A stretch of DNA of 6,315 bases from NAT127 sp041655035. GTDB taxonomy: Bacteria; Pseudomonadota; Gammaproteobacteria; Pseudomonadales; Porticoccaceae. The stretch is taken from positions 1-6,315 of the forward strand of contig JBAZCN010000174.1 in the NCBI GenBank assembly GCA_041655035.1. Direction: 5' to 3'. The notes beneath the pieces are model-generated. The model did not search any database. It worked only from the letters and a program-made list of their open reading frames with translations, and was not told the DNA's origin. The number at the start of each line of letters is the position of its first letter. Within the stretch, counting starts at the first letter, position 1. Shown piece after piece: positions 6,046 to 6,315 of the stretch. The position numbers were made by a program, and so were the translations under genes.

Positions 6046-6102
6046 TCTCGGGCCAGCTGCCGAGCGGGAACCTCTTAATCAGGGAGGCGGGCTGAATCCG
6101 CA

Positions 6103-6126
6103 GCCGTCATGACCTGTCATGACGGC
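6103..6126 (+). terminator. Perfect inverted repeat after exbD, possible terminator
   Basis: Eleven bases (GCCGTCATGAC, 6103-6113) are repeated in inverse orientation at 6116-6126 around CT. As RNA it folds to a nine-pair stem with a six-base loop. The following bases (ATTGTTAATG) are only weakly U-rich, so termination would be modest. The palindrome GTCATGAC occurs twice (6106-6113 and 6116-6123), so a protein-binding site is an alternative. It lies between convergent genes. Confidence 0.45.
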
Positions 6127-6180
6127 ATTGTTAATGCGGTGTCCGCCTAGTGAACACATCTGCGCGGTGATCGTGCCGGC

Positions 6181-6315
6181 TCAGCGGCAATACCTGCGAA
6201 TATCGTCCATCAGCCTGTCGTGCCAGCTCTGGCGCTCGCTCTCCGAGAGGGCACGGTGCTCGCCGGTATCATTGTCGCGTATGGTCACCCGATCGGCGGT
6301 CGCCAGGTCGTCCCG
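6181..6315 (-). CDS. C-terminal part of an unknown minus-strand protein
   Basis: The minus strand is open from the right edge to a TGA at 6181-6183 and gives 44 residues: an N-terminal piece RDDLATADRVTIRDNDTGEH, then RALSESERQSWHDRLMDDIR and the end RYCR. Third positions are mostly G or C, as in the neighbouring genes, and the segment looks like a strand-turn followed by a charged C-terminal helix. I do not recognise the family. The start and most of the protein lie beyond the window. It runs towards exbD, so it is a separate transcription unit. Confidence 0.6.
   Translation of the reverse strand, partial: RDDLATADRVTIRDNDTGEHRALSESERQSWHDRLMDDIRRYCR

Noticed and set aside
1..6315. CRISPR array, tRNA, rRNA, insertion sequence, prophage or toxin-antitoxin module
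   Set aside because: No regularly spaced repeats, no cloverleaf or rRNA-like stretch, no transposase or integrase frame, and no toxin-antitoxin-like gene pair was seen.

Overview
The window reads as an iron-uptake locus from a GC-rich Gammaproteobacterium, probably in or near the Pseudomonas group. This rests on codon use dominated by G/C in third positions, an FpvA/FhuE-type siderophore receptor, a tonB-exbB-exbD operon of the pseudomonad/beta-proteobacterial kind, and three small genes that resemble, from memory only, proteins found near iron-regulated genes in Pseudomonas and Vibrio. The genus cannot be fixed from the sequence alone.

Layout, left to right. (1) 2-1819: the C-terminal 605 residues of a TonB-dependent siderophore receptor; its signal peptide and the first part of the plug lie before the window. 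(2) 1820-1971: a short AT-rich spacer with a weak Fur-box-like dyad and a possible promoter. (3) 1972-3429: three small same-strand genes of 172, 123 and 138 codons with no firm function. They are an OrfX-like helical protein, a Cys/His-rich FagA-like protein, and a TPR-like helical-repeat protein. (4) 3430-3960: an intergenic stretch of about 530 bases. In its middle an AT-rich island carries promoter elements and a Fur-like sequence, followed 70-100 bases later by a strong Rho-independent terminator. This arrangement looks like an undescribed, probably iron-responsive small RNA, or else an attenuated leader. (5) 3961-6045: a possible 48-residue ORF whose stop overlaps the tonB start, then tonB, exbB and exbD in a tight operon. 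(6) 6046-6180: a spacer with a perfect inverted repeat that may be a terminator. (7) 6181-6315: the C-terminal 44 residues of a minus-strand gene of unknown function, convergent with exbD.

How it fits together: the receptor binds a ferric siderophore at the outer membrane. ExbB-ExbD use the proton gradient in the inner membrane to energise TonB, which spans the periplasm and opens the receptor plug. The small genes and the candidate RNA lie between these two parts and have features that would fit iron control, but their roles are inferred. The core transport genes are ordinary; the least explained elements are the candidate RNA at 3630-3744 and the three small genes.
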